64,000 nucleotides of DNA from Leucobacter celer subsp. astrifaciens (GCF_001273835.1 NZ_JHEI01000141.1:62001-126000), one strand, 5' to 3'; counted from the first letter of the stretch, positions 36,036 to 45,072 are shown. The notes: generated by a model not told the origin, from the sequence alone. Numbers and translations: made by a program.

Positions 36036-37031
36036 GTGAAAATCGATCTTGCCATGCTACGGGGACTCGAGCGCGAGAAGGAGATCCCCTTCGAAGAGCT
36101 CGCCGAGATCATCGAGCAGGCCATCCGATCGGCCTATCTGCGTCACGCCGAGAACCAGGGCTTCTCCGTGCCCCGCGAGGATCAGGTGCGCGTGACGCTC
36201 GACCGCAAGACCGGCGATATCTCGGTGCTCGTGCCCGAGGTCGACGATGAGGGCTCGGTCATCGGCGAGGCCTACGTCACCACCGACGAATTCGGCCGCG
36301 TCGCATCGAGCGCCGCGAAGCAGGTCATCAGCCAGCGCATGCGCGACCTGACCGATGACGCGGTGCTCGGCGCGTTCAAGGACAAGGAGGGGCAGATCCT
36401 CTCCGGCGTCGTGCAGCAGGGACCCAACCCGCGCATGGTGCACATCGATCTCGGCGAGCTGGAGGCGATCCTGCCCCCCGAGGAGCAGGTGCCCGGTGAG
36501 CAGTACCCGCACGGCACGCGCATGCGCGTGTACGTGACCAGCGTCTCCAAGGGCACCAAGGGGCCGCAGGTCGTGGTGTCCCGCACCCACCCGGGCCTCG
36601 TGCGCAAGCTGTTCGAGCGGGAGGTGCCGGAGCTCGCCGAGGGTCTCGTCGAGATCGTGTCGCTCGCCCGCGAGGCCGGTCACCGCACCAAGGTGGCCGT
36701 GCGCGCGAAGCAGAGCGGGATCAACGCCAAGGGCACCTGCATCGGCGAGATGGGCAGCCGTGTGCGGGCCGTGATGAGCGAGCTCGGCGAGGAGAAGATC
36801 GATATCGTCGACTACTCGCCCGAGCTGCCGAGCTTCGTGGCCAACGCGCTGTCACCCGCCAAGGTGACCGACGTGTTCATGATCAACGAGTCGCTCAAGC
36901 AGGTGCGCGCGCTGGTGCCCGACTTCCAGCTCTCGCTCGCCATCGGCAAGGAGGGGCAGAACGCCCGCCTCGCCGCGAAGCTGACGGGCGCAAAAATTGA
37001 TATCCAGCCCGACTCGATCATGAATGATTGA
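36036..37031 (+). CDS. nusA: Transcription termination/antitermination factor NusA
   Basis: NusA binds RNA polymerase and nascent RNA, modulating pausing, termination and rRNA antitermination. The 331-aa protein has the N-terminal RNAP-binding domain (MLRGLEREKEIPFEELAEII), the S1 domain (about 110-180), and two KH domains (with SRVRAVMSELGEEKIDIVDY and AIGKEGQNARLAAKLTGAKIDI). This short actinobacterial form lacks acidic C-terminal repeats. AGGAGG precedes the GTG, and TATTCT at 35954-35959 may be its -10 element. rimP, usually just upstream, is absent; the T7SS locus is there instead. The last codons are duplicated 100 bp downstream, and the final coding bases form half of an 18-bp inverted repeat. 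Confidence 0.95.
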   Translation: MKIDLAMLRGLEREKEIPFEELAEIIEQAIRSAYLRHAENQGFSVPREDQVRVTLDRKTGDISVLVPEVDDEGSVIGEAYVTTDEFGRVASSAAKQVISQRMRDLTDDAVLGAFKDKEGQILSGVVQQGPNPRMVHIDLGELEAILPPEEQVPGEQYPHGTRMRVYVTSVSKGTKGPQVVVSRTHPGLVRKLFEREVPELAEGLVEIVSLAREAGHRTKVAVRAKQSGINAKGTCIGEMGSRVRAVMSELGEEKIDIVDYSPELPSFVANALSPAKVTDVFMINESLKQVRALVPDFQLSLAIGKEGQNARLAAKLTGAKIDIQPDSIMND

Positions 37032-37131
37032 ATCGGATATCAATTTTTGCGCGTTCCCCGGAGCGCCCACAGGCGCGACGGGGAACGTCCGTATCGCAGC
37101 TATTCAGCCCGACTCGATCATGAACGACTGA
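36988..37131. repeat. Inverted repeat and direct duplication of the nusA 3' end
   Basis: The arms 36988-37005 and 37035-37052 are a perfect 18-bp inverted repeat; the left arm codes for the C-terminal residues of NusA and the stop lies in the loop. In addition, 37001-37031 (the last nusA codons and stop) recurs at 37101-37131 with 28 of 31 bases identical, exactly 100 bp apart. Confidence 0.9.
37053..37086. repeat. GTTCCCCG/CGGGGAAC hairpin with symmetrical GA internal loop
   Basis: GTTCCCCG, GA, GCGCC, loop CACA, GGCGC, GA, CGGGGAAC form two perfect helices separated by opposed GA dinucleotides, which as RNA could form tandem sheared G-A pairs. It lies 21 bp after the nusA stop. No T-run follows, so it is not a standard terminator. 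Confidence 0.7.
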
Positions 37132-37141
37132 CCCCTCCGTC

Positions 37142-37418
37142 ATTCTGCGCGCAGTCGCAGAATCCAGCGGGGAGATCCTGCGACTCGCACCGGCGCAGTG
37201 GCGCCACCGCGAAATGCGCACAACGCTGGGGCGTTCGGCCTGAGCATTTCGCGCACGCAGGATGATGGGGTGGGACTGCGCGAGCGGCCGGAGGGCGCTC
37301 GCCGGTTGAGCGGAGCGAGGAACGAGCGGAGTCGAAACCTGCAGGCCTTGATTTCGACTCCGCTGCGCTTCGCTCAATCGGCGGCCTGCCGCGCTCCATC
37401 GGCGGCCTGCCGCGCTCC
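37142..37418. repeat. Cluster of hairpins and repeats in the nusA-ylxR gap
   Basis: This 480-bp gap has no gene. It holds a hairpin ATTCTGCG/CGCAGAAT (37142-37163) and nested hairpins GCGAAATGC/GCATTTCGC (37209-37252) around AACGC/GCGTT. An inverted pair of the GAGCGGAGYG/GAGTCGAAA dispersed repeat follows (37301-37384). Last is a 21-bp direct repeat (37377-37397, 37398-37418) containing CGGCGGCCTGCCGCGCTCC. Confidence 0.8.
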
Positions 37419-37510
37419 GCGCAACCGGCGCCCAGATCGCGCGGCTCCTCCGGCACTCGCTCGCCGAGAGCGGATTCCCTGGGAAGAGTAAAAAGTGGGA
37501 AGCTGGTAAG

Positions 37511-37768
37511 ATGTATTCGGTTCGGACCTGTGTCGCGTGTCGCAAGCGTGCCTCGCGCACAGAACTGCTGCGGGTGGTACTGCATGATGGGCGACTGATC
37601 GCCGATGATCGTGCTGTGCTTCCCGGGCGGGGAGCCTGGGTGCATCCCACGGCTCGCTGTCTGGATCAAGCAGTGTCGCGCGGATCCTTTTCGCGTGCGC
37701 TGAAAGTATCGGGGAAGCCCGATGCTGGCCCTATAGAGAACAGGCTGAAAACACTTATGGACAACTAA
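37511..37768 (+). CDS. ylxR: YlxR/RnpM-family RNA-binding protein
   Basis: A small basic protein (85 aa) normally encoded between nusA and infB; homologues bind RNase P RNA and modulate its activity. The signature RTCVACRKRASRTELLRVV at the N-terminus and the GRGAWVHP motif in the middle are present. The ribosome site is weak (GGAAGCTGG). Its usual tight linkage to nusA is broken here by about 480 bp of repeats. Confidence 0.9.
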   Translation: MYSVRTCVACRKRASRTELLRVVLHDGRLIADDRAVLPGRGAWVHPTARCLDQAVSRGSFSRALKVSGKPDAGPIENRLKTLMDN

Positions 37769-37842
37769 TGAGCGGCTCAAAATGAGACCCGTCCGTTAAT
37801 CATGGTTCTCGCCTGTCTGGCGTGAACCCAGACAGGAGAAAA

Positions 37843-40524
37843 GTGGCTAACCCACGCGTACACGAGATCGCTGCGGAGATCGGTGTCGATAGCAAGGTCG
37901 TGCTGGCCAAGCTGAAGGAGATGGGCGAGTTCGTCAAGGCGTCCTCGTCGAGCGTCGCACCCCCGGTGGCGCGCAAGGTCAAGGCCGCCCTCGAGGCGGA
38001 CGGCGTTGCCAAGCCCAAGGGGGATGACGCCCCCGCGGCGCCCAAGCCCGCGGCCAAGAAGCCCGCCGGCCCGAAGCCCGGCCCGAAGCCGGCCGCCCCC
38101 AAGGCGGAGGAGCCGGCCCCCGAGCCGGAGAAGCCCGCGGCACCGAAGGCTGCCGACGAGGATCAGAAGCCCGCGGCGGCTGCCAAGCCCGTCTCGAAGT
38201 CGGGCCCCAAGCCCGGCGCGCCCAAGCCCGCCGGCCCGCGTCCGGGGAACAACCCGTTCGCGTCGAGCCAGGGCATGGGCATCCCGCGTCCCCCGCGTCC
38301 GGGGAACAACCCGTTCGCGCCCAGCCAGGGCATGGGCCGTCCCGGCGGTCGACCCAACCCCGGGAACATCCCGCGGCCCGCGCCGCGCCCGCAGGGCGCA
38401 GGTGCAGGTGGCGGCCGTCCCGGTGGCCCCGGTCGTCCGGGTGGCGGCGGTCGTCCCGGCGGCGGCGCCGGTGGCGGCGGCTTCAACCGTCCCGGTGGCG
38501 GCGGTGGCGCTCCCGGTGCAGGTGGCGGTTTCGCCGGACCCCGTCCGGGTGGCGGTTTCGCCGGTCGCGGCCGTGGCGGCCGCGGTGCGGGAACTGCCGG
38601 TGCCTTCGGCCGCGGCGGCTCCAAGAGCAAGGCGCGCAAGTCGAAGCGGGCGAAGCGGCAAGAGTTCGAGATGCGGCAGGCGCCGTCGATCGGCGGCGTG
38701 CAGGTTCCCCGCGGCGACGGCAACACGCCGATCCGTCTGCGTCGCGGTGCGTCGCTTTCCGACTTCGCCGACAAGATCGATACGAGCGCATCGAACCTCG
38801 TGACGATCCTCTTCCACCTCGGCGAGATGGCGACGGCGACCGAGTCGCTCGACGAGGCCACGTTCGAGATCCTCGGTGACGAGCTGGGCTACAAGATCCA
38901 GATCGTCTCCCCCGAGGACGAGGATCGCGAGCTGCTCGAGGGCTTCGACATCGACATCGATGCCGAGCTCGAAGACGAGGGCGACGACGTCCTGCAGGCG
39001 CGTCCCCCGGTGGTCACCGTCATGGGTCACGTCGATCACGGTAAGACGCGACTGCTCGATGCGATCCGCAAGGCGGACGTGGGCGGCGGCGAGGCCGGTG
39101 GCATCACGCAGCACATCGGCGCCTACCAGGTGCACACCGAGCACGACGGCGTCGAGCGCGCGCTCACCTTCATCGACACCCCGGGTCACGAGGCGTTCAC
39201 CGCCATGCGTGCCCGTGGTGCGCAGGTGACCGACATCGCGATCCTCGTGGTCGCGGCGGACGACGGCATCATGCCCCAGACGATCGAGGCGCTGAACCAC
39301 GCCCAGTCGGCGAACGTGCCGGTCGTGGTCGCGGTCAACAAGATCGACAAGGAGGGTGCGAACCCCGAGAAGGTGCGCCAGCAGCTCACCGAGTTCGGTC
39401 TCGTGTCCGAGGAGTGGGGCGGCGACGTCATGTTCGTCGATGTCTCGGCGAAGAACAACGTCGGCATCACCGAACTGCTCGACGCCGTGCTGCTGACCGC
39501 GGACGCCGGTCTCGACCTGCGTGCGAACCCGGACAAGGACGCGCGCGGCGTGGCCATCGAGGCCAAGCTCGACAAGGGCCGCGGCTCGGTCGCCACCGTG
39601 CTCATCCAGTCGGGCACGCTGCGTGTCGGCGACGCGATCGTCGCCGGCACGGCCTACGGCCGCGTGCGCGCGATGAGCGACGAGAACGGCGATCCTGTGC
39701 TCGAGGCGCTGCCCTCGCGACCGGTGCAGGTGCAGGGTCTGTCGAGCGTGCCGCGTGCGGGTGACAACTTCATCGTCACCTCCGAGGACCGCACGGCCCG
39801 CCAGATCGCCGAGAAGCGCGAGGCCGTCGAGCGCAACGCTCAGCTCGCCAAGGCGCGTAAGCGGATCAGCCTCGAGGACTTCACGAAGGCGCTGGAGGAC
39901 GGCAAGGTCGAGTCGCTCAACCTCATCATCAAGGGTGACGTTTCGGGTGCCGTGGAGGCGCTCGAGGAGTCGCTGATGAAGATCGAGGTCGATGACTCGG
40001 TGCAGCTGCGCATCCTGCACCGCGGTGTCGGCGCGATCACCGAGTCGGACGTGGATCTCGCCACGATCGACAACGCGATCGTCATCGGCTTCAATGTGCG
40101 TCCCGATGTCAAGGCTCGCGAGCGCGCTGCGCGCGAGGGCATCGACATCCGCTTCTACAACGTCATCTACAACGCGCTCGACGACATCGAGAACTCGCTC
40201 AAGGGCCTGCTCAAGCCCGAGTACGAAGAGGTCCAGTCGGGTGTGGCGGAGATCCGCGAGGTGTTCCGCTCGTCGAAGTTCGGCAACATCGCCGGTGTCA
40301 TCGTCCGCAGCGGCACCATCACGCGCAACGCCAAGGCGCGCGTGATCCGCGAGGGCGTCGTGATCGCCGACGGTCTGGCCATCGAGTCGCTGCGCCGCTT
40401 CAAGGACGACGTGACCGAGGTCAAGACCGACTTCGAGGCCGGTATCGGTCTGGGCAAGTACAACGACATCCAGATCGGCGACGAGATCGAGACCACCGAG
40501 ATGGTGGAGAAGCCCCGCTCCTAG
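37843..40524 (+). CDS. infB: Translation initiation factor IF-2
   Basis: IF-2 is a GTPase that brings initiator tRNA to the 30S subunit. The 893-aa protein has an N-terminal IF2N domain ([27 protein letters not shown]), a long Pro/Ala/Lys then Gly/Arg-rich disordered linker (about residues 50-275), a second IF2N-like domain, then the GTPase: G1 GHVDHGKT at residues 395-402, G3 DTPGHE, G4 NKID. Domains II-IV follow. The GTG start ([10 protein letters not shown]) was chosen because CAGGAGAAAA precedes it; an in-frame start seven codons upstream has no ribosome site. Confidence 0.97.
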   Translation: MANPRVHEIAAEIGVDSKVVLAKLKEMGEFVKASSSSVAPPVARKVKAALEADGVAKPKGDDAPAAPKPAAKKPAGPKPGPKPAAPKAEEPAPEPEKPAAPKAADEDQKPAAAAKPVSKSGPKPGAPKPAGPRPGNNPFASSQGMGIPRPPRPGNNPFAPSQGMGRPGGRPNPGNIPRPAPRPQGAGAGGGRPGGPGRPGGGGRPGGGAGGGGFNRPGGGGGAPGAGGGFAGPRPGGGFAGRGRGGRGAGTAGAFGRGGSKSKARKSKRAKRQEFEMRQAPSIGGVQVPRGDGNTPIRLRRGASLSDFADKIDTSASNLVTILFHLGEMATATESLDEATFEILGDELGYKIQIVSPEDEDRELLEGFDIDIDAELEDEGDDVLQARPPVVTVMGHVDHGKTRLLDAIRKADVGGGEAGGITQHIGAYQVHTEHDGVERALTFIDTPGHEAFTAMRARGAQVTDIAILVVAADDGIMPQTIEALNHAQSANVPVVVAVNKIDKEGANPEKVRQQLTEFGLVSEEWGGDVMFVDVSAKNNVGITELLDAVLLTADAGLDLRANPDKDARGVAIEAKLDKGRGSVATVLIQSGTLRVGDAIVAGTAYGRVRAMSDENGDPVLEALPSRPVQVQGLSSVPRAGDNFIVTSEDRTARQIAEKREAVERNAQLAKARKRISLEDFTKALEDGKVESLNLIIKGDVSGAVEALEESLMKIEVDDSVQLRILHRGVGAITESDVDLATIDNAIVIGFNVRPDVKARERAAREGIDIRFYNVIYNALDDIENSLKGLLKPEYEEVQSGVAEIREVFRSSKFGNIAGVIVRSGTITRNAKARVIREGVVIADGLAIESLRRFKDDVTEVKTDFEAGIGLGKYNDIQIGDEIETTEMVEKPRS

Positions 40525-40542
40525 CGGAACGGCCTTCGTCGG

Positions 40543-40589
40543 AAGGGCGGGGAGGATCGGCGCAGTGCCGATCCTCCCCGCCCTTTTGG
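40543..40589 (+). terminator. infB rho-independent terminator
   Basis: A perfect 19-bp stem (40543-40561 with 40567-40585) with a 5-nt loop is followed by TTTT, 18 bp after the infB stop. Confidence 0.92.
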
Positions 40590-40630
40590 GTGCCCCTGTG
40601 CGGTCTCCCGTCGAATCACCACGACAACGA

Positions 40631-40670
40631 CGAGCCGCTCTCCGAGACGGGCGACTCGGAGAGCGGCTCG
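40631..40670 (-). terminator. Terminator hairpin after the VOC-family gene
   Basis: CGAGCCGCTCTCCGAG and CTCGGAGAGCGGCTCG form a perfect 16-bp stem with an 8-nt loop, 36 bp beyond the stop of the minus-strand VOC gene. Confidence 0.75.
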
Positions 40671-40705
40671 GACGTCGACGGCGCTTTCGGGGACGGGACC
40701 GCGGC

Positions 40706-41116
40706 TCAGCCGAGCTGCTGCACACGCACCGTGTTGCCCGCGGGGTCGCGGAAGGCGAAGTCGCGGGTGCCCCAGTCCTGGTCCATGGGCTCCTGCATCA
40801 CGTCGACGCCGGACGCCTCGACCTTCTCGAAGAGCTGCTGCAGCTCGTCGGTGGCGAACACCACCGAGGCGTAGGCGCCCTTCGCGACGAGCTCGAGCAC
40901 CACGCGGCGCTCGTCGTCGGTGAGGCCGGGGTCGATCGCCGGGGGAGTCAGCACGATTTGCGTGTCGGGCTGGCTCGCCGGTCCGACCGTGATCCAGCGC
41001 ATGTCTTCGTATCCGACATCGCCCCGCACCTCGAAGCCGAGCACGTCGCGGTAGAACGCGAGCGAGGCCTCCGGGTCGGTGTGGGGCAGGAACGTGGTGA
41101 GAATGTTGATCTTCAT
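40706..41116 (-). CDS. VOC (glyoxalase/bleomycin-resistance fold) family protein
   Basis: A 136-aa single-domain VOC protein with two beta-alpha-beta-beta-beta halves: MKINILTTFLPHTDPEASLAFYRDVLGFEV at the start and WGTRDFAFRDPAGNTVRVQQ at the end. Metal or ligand specificity cannot be read from sequence. The ATG at 41116 was chosen; a GTG three codons upstream is possible. It follows an AraC-type regulator by 10 bp on the same strand, so the regulator probably controls this gene. The pair is an accessory insertion between infB and rbfA. Confidence 0.82.
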   Translation of the reverse strand: MKINILTTFLPHTDPEASLAFYRDVLGFEVRGDVGYEDMRWITVGPASQPDTQIVLTPPAIDPGLTDDERRVVLELVAKGAYASVVFATDELQQLFEKVEASGVDVMQEPMDQDWGTRDFAFRDPAGNTVRVQQLG

Positions 41117-41126
41117 GGCTGCCACG

Positions 41127-41576
41127 CTAGTCGGCAGCGGAAGGCGGAACTTCTCGATTCCTGACCGGTTTGGTCGCGCGCATCGTGACGATGCCGGGGA
41201 GGCCGACGAGCGGGGGAGGCCCCTCGCGGCGGTATCGGCCGGGTGGCATGCCCACCAGCTCGGTGAATCGCGTGGTGAAGGTGCCGAGGGAACCGTATCC
41301 GACGGCGTAGCAGACCTCGGTGACGCTGAGATCGCCGCGCCGCAGCAGGGTCATCGCGCGCTCGATGCGTCGGGTCATGAGGTAGCTGTAGGGCGATTCG
41401 CCGTAGGCGGCCTTGAACTCGCGGCTGAGATGGCCGGCCGAGAATCCGACCCCGCGCGCGAGCGATTCCACGTCGAGCGGTTCCGCGTACTCGCGGTCGA
41501 TGCGATCCCGAACCCGGCGCAGCAGCACCAGATCGCGCAACCGCTGCTCGCTCTCCTCCCGCACGCCCACCGGCAC
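41127..41576 (-). CDS. AraC-family transcriptional regulator (short, DNA-binding domain)
   Basis: A 149-aa regulator composed almost entirely of the AraC double helix-turn-helix: LDVESLARGVGFSAGHLSREFKAAYG, then LSVTEVCYAVGYGSLGTFTTRFTELVGMPPGRYRR. No separate sensor domain is present. The GTG start lacks a clear ribosome site, so the start is uncertain. It is upstream of the VOC gene and probably co-transcribed with it. Confidence 0.85.
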   Translation of the reverse strand: MPVGVREESEQRLRDLVLLRRVRDRIDREYAEPLDVESLARGVGFSAGHLSREFKAAYGESPYSYLMTRRIERAMTLLRRGDLSVTEVCYAVGYGSLGTFTTRFTELVGMPPGRYRREGPPPLVGLPGIVTMRATKPVRNREVPPSAAD

Positions 41577-41652
41577 ATCATCTCACGCGCCCCCGCCGAG
41601 TGGACTGCAACCACTGCTGCGGCTCGGACCGGGCCCCGCGAACCCTCCGCTA

Positions 41653-41707
41653 CGCGCGCCAGTAGTTGCTGCCATTTCTCCGGTTTAGTGACATCTACTG
41701 ACGCGCG
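41653..41707. repeat. 55-bp imperfect palindromic intergenic element, copy 2
   Basis: The arms CGCGCGCCAGTAG (41653-41665) and CTACTGACGCGCG (41695-41707) pair with one G-T type mismatch. Read on the minus strand it matches copy 1 at 4149-4196 through the left arm and the adjoining TGTCAC-AAACCG block. It lies between divergent genes, 20 bp upstream of the rbfA -10 element, so it is not simply a terminator. Confidence 0.75.
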
Positions 41708-41739
41708 GATGGCGGGTCGAGCGGCGGTAGGATGAGCGC

Positions 41740-42228
41740 ATGAGCAATCCGAGGGCCGGCAAGGTGGCAGAGCGCATCCAGCAGATCATCGCGCGCAGGC
41801 TGGAGAAGGGGCTGCGGGATCCGCGCCTCGGCTTCGTCACGATCACCGACGTGCGCGTCACCGGCGATCTGCAGCACGCGAGCATCTTCTACACGGTGTA
41901 CGGCGATGAGCAGGAGCAGACCGACTCCGCAGCCGCGCTGAAGGCCGCGACCGGCATGCTGCGCAGCGAGGTCGGCAAGCAGCTGGGCACCCGGCTCACC
42001 CCCAGCCTCGAGTTCATCCATGACGAGCTGCCGGAGAGCGCGCAGCATCTCAACGACCTGCTCGCCGAGGCGAAGCGCCGCGACGAGGAAGCGGCGTCGC
42101 TCGCCGCGAACGCGAAGTACGCGGGCGAGGCCGATCCGTACGTCAAGCCGCGCGAGCTCGAGGACGGCGAGATGGACACCGATGGCCTCGACGGGGACGA
42201 CCTGATCGACGACGAGGATCGCGACTGA
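41740..42228 (+). CDS. rbfA: Ribosome-binding factor A
   Basis: RbfA assists maturation of the 30S subunit at the 16S rRNA 5' end. The 162-aa protein has the KH-like fold: RAGKVAERIQQIIARRLEKGL, DPRLGFVTITDVRVTGDLQHA, and LEFIHDELPESAQHLNDLL with the interrupted AxG-type kink. An acidic C-terminal tail follows. TAGGAT at 41728-41733 lies six bases before the ATG, so it appears to have its own leaderless promoter instead of reading through from infB. Confidence 0.94.
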   Translation: MSNPRAGKVAERIQQIIARRLEKGLRDPRLGFVTITDVRVTGDLQHASIFYTVYGDEQEQTDSAAALKAATGMLRSEVGKQLGTRLTPSLEFIHDELPESAQHLNDLLAEAKRRDEEAASLAANAKYAGEADPYVKPRELEDGEMDTDGLDGDDLIDDEDRD

Positions 42229-42270
42229 CCGCTCGCGCCGAGAACCTGTGCACTGAACCGCACCCACCCG

Positions 42271-42331
42271 CCGGTCGAGCGGAGCGCAGCGGAGTCGAAA
42301 CCAGCACCGGATCCCTTGCTCGCTCGACCGG
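42271..42331. repeat. Dispersed repeat copy forming an inverted pair after rbfA
   Basis: CCGGTCGAGC (42271-42280) pairs with GCTCGACCGG (42322-42331); GGAGCGCAGCGGAGTCGAAA lies within. It separates the convergent rbfA and membrane-protein genes and may terminate both. Confidence 0.65.
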
Positions 42332-42337
42332 CCGCGG

Positions 42338-42907
42338 TCAGCTCGCGGCGTGGACGACGCCGCTGACGAGAACCGCGATGATCGTCGTCCAGCCGATGAT
42401 CGCGATCGCCTGCCAGATCAGGATCCGGGCCTTGCCGATGCCGGCGGTGGCGAGCATCGTGGCGGTGAACTGGGTGGGCAGCAGGAGCGGTCCGAGCAGG
42501 CTCACACCGGGCACGCCGTAGCGCTCGAAGGCGCGCTGGAACTTCGCGCGCCGTGCCGAGGCGCGGTCGCCCTCCGCGGCGGGTGCCGGCTCGAGCGCGG
42601 ATCGCGCCGCGCCGGTGGCCGCCTCCGCCCCGGAGAGTCCGGCCGGTGCGAGTTCCCTCTTGCGCCTGCGGGTGACGACCGCCTGGCGTGCGCCGGATCC
42701 GAGCACGACGAGCGCGGCGACGCAGACGAAGTTCCCGATGATCGCCGCCGCAACGGCGATGACCGGGTGGATGCCGCCGATGATCCCGATGCTCGCCGCG
42801 CCCTCCCCCTCGATGAAGGGGACGGCGCCGGCCAGCGCGACGATCAGGGGCTGCACGATCTCCGGTACGCGCGAGACGAGGTCCTGGAAGGTGTCGATGA
42901 GGTTCAT
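42338..42907 (-). CDS. Small multidrug export-family membrane protein
   Basis: A 189-aa membrane protein with about four hydrophobic segments (VALAGAVPFIEGEGAASIGI, AAAIIGNFVCVAALVVLG, VSLLGPLLLPTQFTATMLA, IAIIGWTTIIAVLVSGVV). It resembles the Sm_multidrug_ex (PF06695) family of DedA-like proteins. A charged cytoplasmic loop of about 60 residues lies in the middle. The ATG is preceded by AGGAGAG. Longer in-frame starts read through non-conserved sequence. The transport function of this family is not well established. Confidence 0.78.
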   Translation of the reverse strand: MNLIDTFQDLVSRVPEIVQPLIVALAGAVPFIEGEGAASIGIIGGIHPVIAVAAAIIGNFVCVAALVVLGSGARQAVVTRRRKRELAPAGLSGAEAATGAARSALEPAPAAEGDRASARRAKFQRAFERYGVPGVSLLGPLLLPTQFTATMLATAGIGKARILIWQAIAIIGWTTIIAVLVSGVVHAAS

Positions 42908-43072
42908 GGTGCTCTCCTGTCGGTGGCTGCGGGATCGGCCTCGTGACCTCTCCCGCGGTGTGAATCCAGTCCATCGCCTCGCGCCACCGCCCGGAAGTGC
43001 CGCACTGTCACCTCTGCTCGGGAGTTCCGCACGAGACACGGGTGACATCTGTCATGGGCCTATCGTGGAGGG

Positions 43073-44317
43073 ATGAGCAAACAGGTCGAGTCGGTCGTCG
43101 ACCGCCCCTCGGCGGCGGCGGCCACGGCGGCCCGGTTCTCGCGCCGGATCGCGGCCACCTGGTGGTACACGGCGGCGGGCGTGATGTTCCTCGAGGGGAT
43201 GCTCGTCATGATCTGGCTGGGAGCGCCTTCCGGATCCGGCCCCGCCCGAATGCTGACCGTCGGCGTCGCCGGACTGGTGTGGTGGGTGTCGACGGTTCCC
43301 CTGCTGCTGCAGTACCGGCACACCGATGCGGCGCCGGGGGCGCGCCGGTGGTCGGTGATCGTGCCGCTCGTGATTGCGGCCGTGTGCGGCGTCGTCGCGG
43401 GGGCTGCCACCGGGCTCTGGATCATCGGGGCCATGCCCGTCGTGCAGTCGTGCCTGCTGCTGCGCTGGCCGAGTGGCGTGCGGGTGCGGGTGGTCGCGGC
43501 GGCGACCGCTCTGCTCGCCGTGCTGTGGGTGATCGACGCGAACACGCTCTTCGCGGGTGAACTCGGCAGCAGGGGAGGCTGGTTCCTGGGCTTCTTCTGC
43601 CTGTTCATCCCCGTGACGACCGTGCTGTCGCTGTGGTGGTGGGACGTGCTCGTCGCGCTCGACCGGGCCCGCGTCTCCGAGGCGCGTCTGGGAGCGACGC
43701 AGGAGCGCCTGCGCGTCGCCACCGACGTTCATGATCTGCAGGGGCACCACCTCCAGGTGATCGCACTGCAGCTGGAGCTCGCCGAGCGGCTGATGGTGAA
43801 GCAGGATCCGGAGGCGGCGCTGGAGCAGCTGCGTGCGGCGCGATCCAGTGTCGACGAGGCGCGCCAGGGCACTCGCGATCTGGCCATGCGCTTCCGCTCG
43901 GCGCCGCTGCGCGACGAACTCGCCAACGCGGTCGATCTGCTGCGAGCGGCGGGGACGGAGGCCGAGGCGCTGGTGGATCCGGGAACCGAGGCCGCGCCCG
44001 CGGAGGTGCTCGGCCCGGTCATCAGGGAGACCACGACGAACGTGCTGCGTCACGGCGGCGGGCGCTGGGCGCGTCTTGCGCTCGTCCGCTCCGGATCGTC
44101 GTGGCGCTACGAGATCTCGAACCATCTCGCGGCCGAGGGGCCGGTGGGCGGCGACGCGGACGAAGGCGGGTCGGGGCTCGAGGGCATCGCACGACGGGTG
44201 GCCGAAGCCGGCGGAACCGTCGAGGTGCGCCGCGGCAAGAGCGAGTTCGCGGTCGTGGTGACGGTACCCGCGGGGACCGCCGCGGCGCGGGACACGACGA
44301 CGGAGGAGGCGCGATGA
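43073..44317 (+). CDS. DesK-type membrane sensor histidine kinase
   Basis: A 414-aa kinase with about five to six N-terminal transmembrane helices (residues about 30-200), then the H-box RVATDVHDLQGHHLQVIALQ with His220 as phosphoacceptor. The ATPase domain contains VIRETTTNVLRHGGG and a GSGLEGIARRV loop, as in DesK family kinases. TATCGT at 43061-43066 lies six bases before the ATG; GGAGGG sits directly against the start, too close for a normal ribosome site. The stop overlaps the partner regulator by 4 bp. Confidence 0.9.
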   Translation: MSKQVESVVDRPSAAAATAARFSRRIAATWWYTAAGVMFLEGMLVMIWLGAPSGSGPARMLTVGVAGLVWWVSTVPLLLQYRHTDAAPGARRWSVIVPLVIAAVCGVVAGAATGLWIIGAMPVVQSCLLLRWPSGVRVRVVAAATALLAVLWVIDANTLFAGELGSRGGWFLGFFCLFIPVTTVLSLWWWDVLVALDRARVSEARLGATQERLRVATDVHDLQGHHLQVIALQLELAERLMVKQDPEAALEQLRAARSSVDEARQGTRDLAMRFRSAPLRDELANAVDLLRAAGTEAEALVDPGTEAAPAEVLGPVIRETTTNVLRHGGGRWARLALVRSGSSWRYEISNHLAAEGPVGGDADEGGSGLEGIARRVAEAGGTVEVRRGKSEFAVVVTVPAGTAAARDTTTEEAR

Positions 44318-44916
44318 TCCGGGTGCTGCTTGCCGATGACGAGGCGATGATCCGTTCGGCGCTCGCCGCGCTGCTGCGGCTCGAGGACGACATCGACATC
44401 GTGGCGGAGTGCGCCGACGGGGAGGAGGCGGTCGCCGAGGCCGTCCGGCTGCAGCCCGACATTTGCCTGCTCGACCTGGAGATGCCCGGCCTCGACGGGG
44501 TGGAGGTAGCCGCGCGTCTCCGTCGCACGTCGACGACGCGCTGCGTGGTGGTGACGCGCCACGCGCGCCCCGGGGTGCTGCGCCGCGCCCTCGCCTCCGG
44601 GGTCGCGGGGTTCCTGCCCAAGTCCCGCGGGGCGGACGAGGTGGCCGAGGTCATCCGCCGCGTCGCCGCGGGAGGCAGGTACGTCGATCCGGAGGTCGCC
44701 GCCGACGCCCTCAGCGACGAGCGCTGCCCGCTGACCGATCGCGAACTCGATGTGCTGCGTGTCGGGCGGCGGGGCGAGACGACCTCGCAGATCGCTCGCG
44801 CGCTGTCGCTCGCGCCGGGTACGGTGCGCAACCACATCTCGGCGGTGCTGGGCAAACTCGCGCTCGAGAGCCGCCAGCAGGCGGTGCTGATGGCCGAGGA
44901 GCGCGGCTGGATCTAG
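44314..44916 (+). CDS. DesR-type LuxR-family response regulator
   Basis: A 200-aa response regulator with receiver domain (VLLADDEAMIRSAL; Asp54 in LLDLEMPGLDG; conserved Lys in GFLPKSRG) and LuxR-type DNA-binding domain (LTDRELDVLRVGRRGETTSQ, LAPGTVRNHISAVLGKLA). GGAGGAGG precedes the ATG, which overlaps the kinase stop (ATGA). DesKR systems often sense membrane fluidity; no desaturase gene is adjacent, so the target is unknown. Confidence 0.92.
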   Translation: MIRVLLADDEAMIRSALAALLRLEDDIDIVAECADGEEAVAEAVRLQPDICLLDLEMPGLDGVEVAARLRRTSTTRCVVVTRHARPGVLRRALASGVAGFLPKSRGADEVAEVIRRVAAGGRYVDPEVAADALSDERCPLTDRELDVLRVGRRGETTSQIARALSLAPGTVRNHISAVLGKLALESRQQAVLMAEERGWI

Positions 44917-44930
44917 GCCGACGGGGCCGT

Positions 44931-44983
44931 AGCCGCCGGACCCGCAGCCGCCGGACCCGCAGCCGCTGGACCCGCAGCCGCGG
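44931..44983. repeat. 15-bp tandem repeat (3.5 copies)
   Basis: The unit AGCCGCCGGACCCGC occurs at 44931-44945 and 44946-44960, with one substitution at 44961-44975, then a partial copy. It lies between the convergent desR-type gene and mutY. Confidence 0.85.
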
Positions 44984-45072
44984 TAGATCTGCAATCTGCG
45001 GTATACCTGCGATTTTGGGCGAGGCCGGCCATATGTTCTGCAGATCCCAGATCTTCTGCAGGGCCGCTCCGG

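Noticed and set aside
37777..40725. 982-codon open frame on the minus strand
   Set aside because: Fully antisense to infB, composed of codon-bias-driven repeats; no family motif. A typical shadow frame in very GC-rich DNA.
44990..45065. Operator suggested by repeated CTGCAG/GATCT motifs
   Set aside because: Motifs are short and irregularly spaced between convergent genes; no consistent inverted or direct repeat was found.
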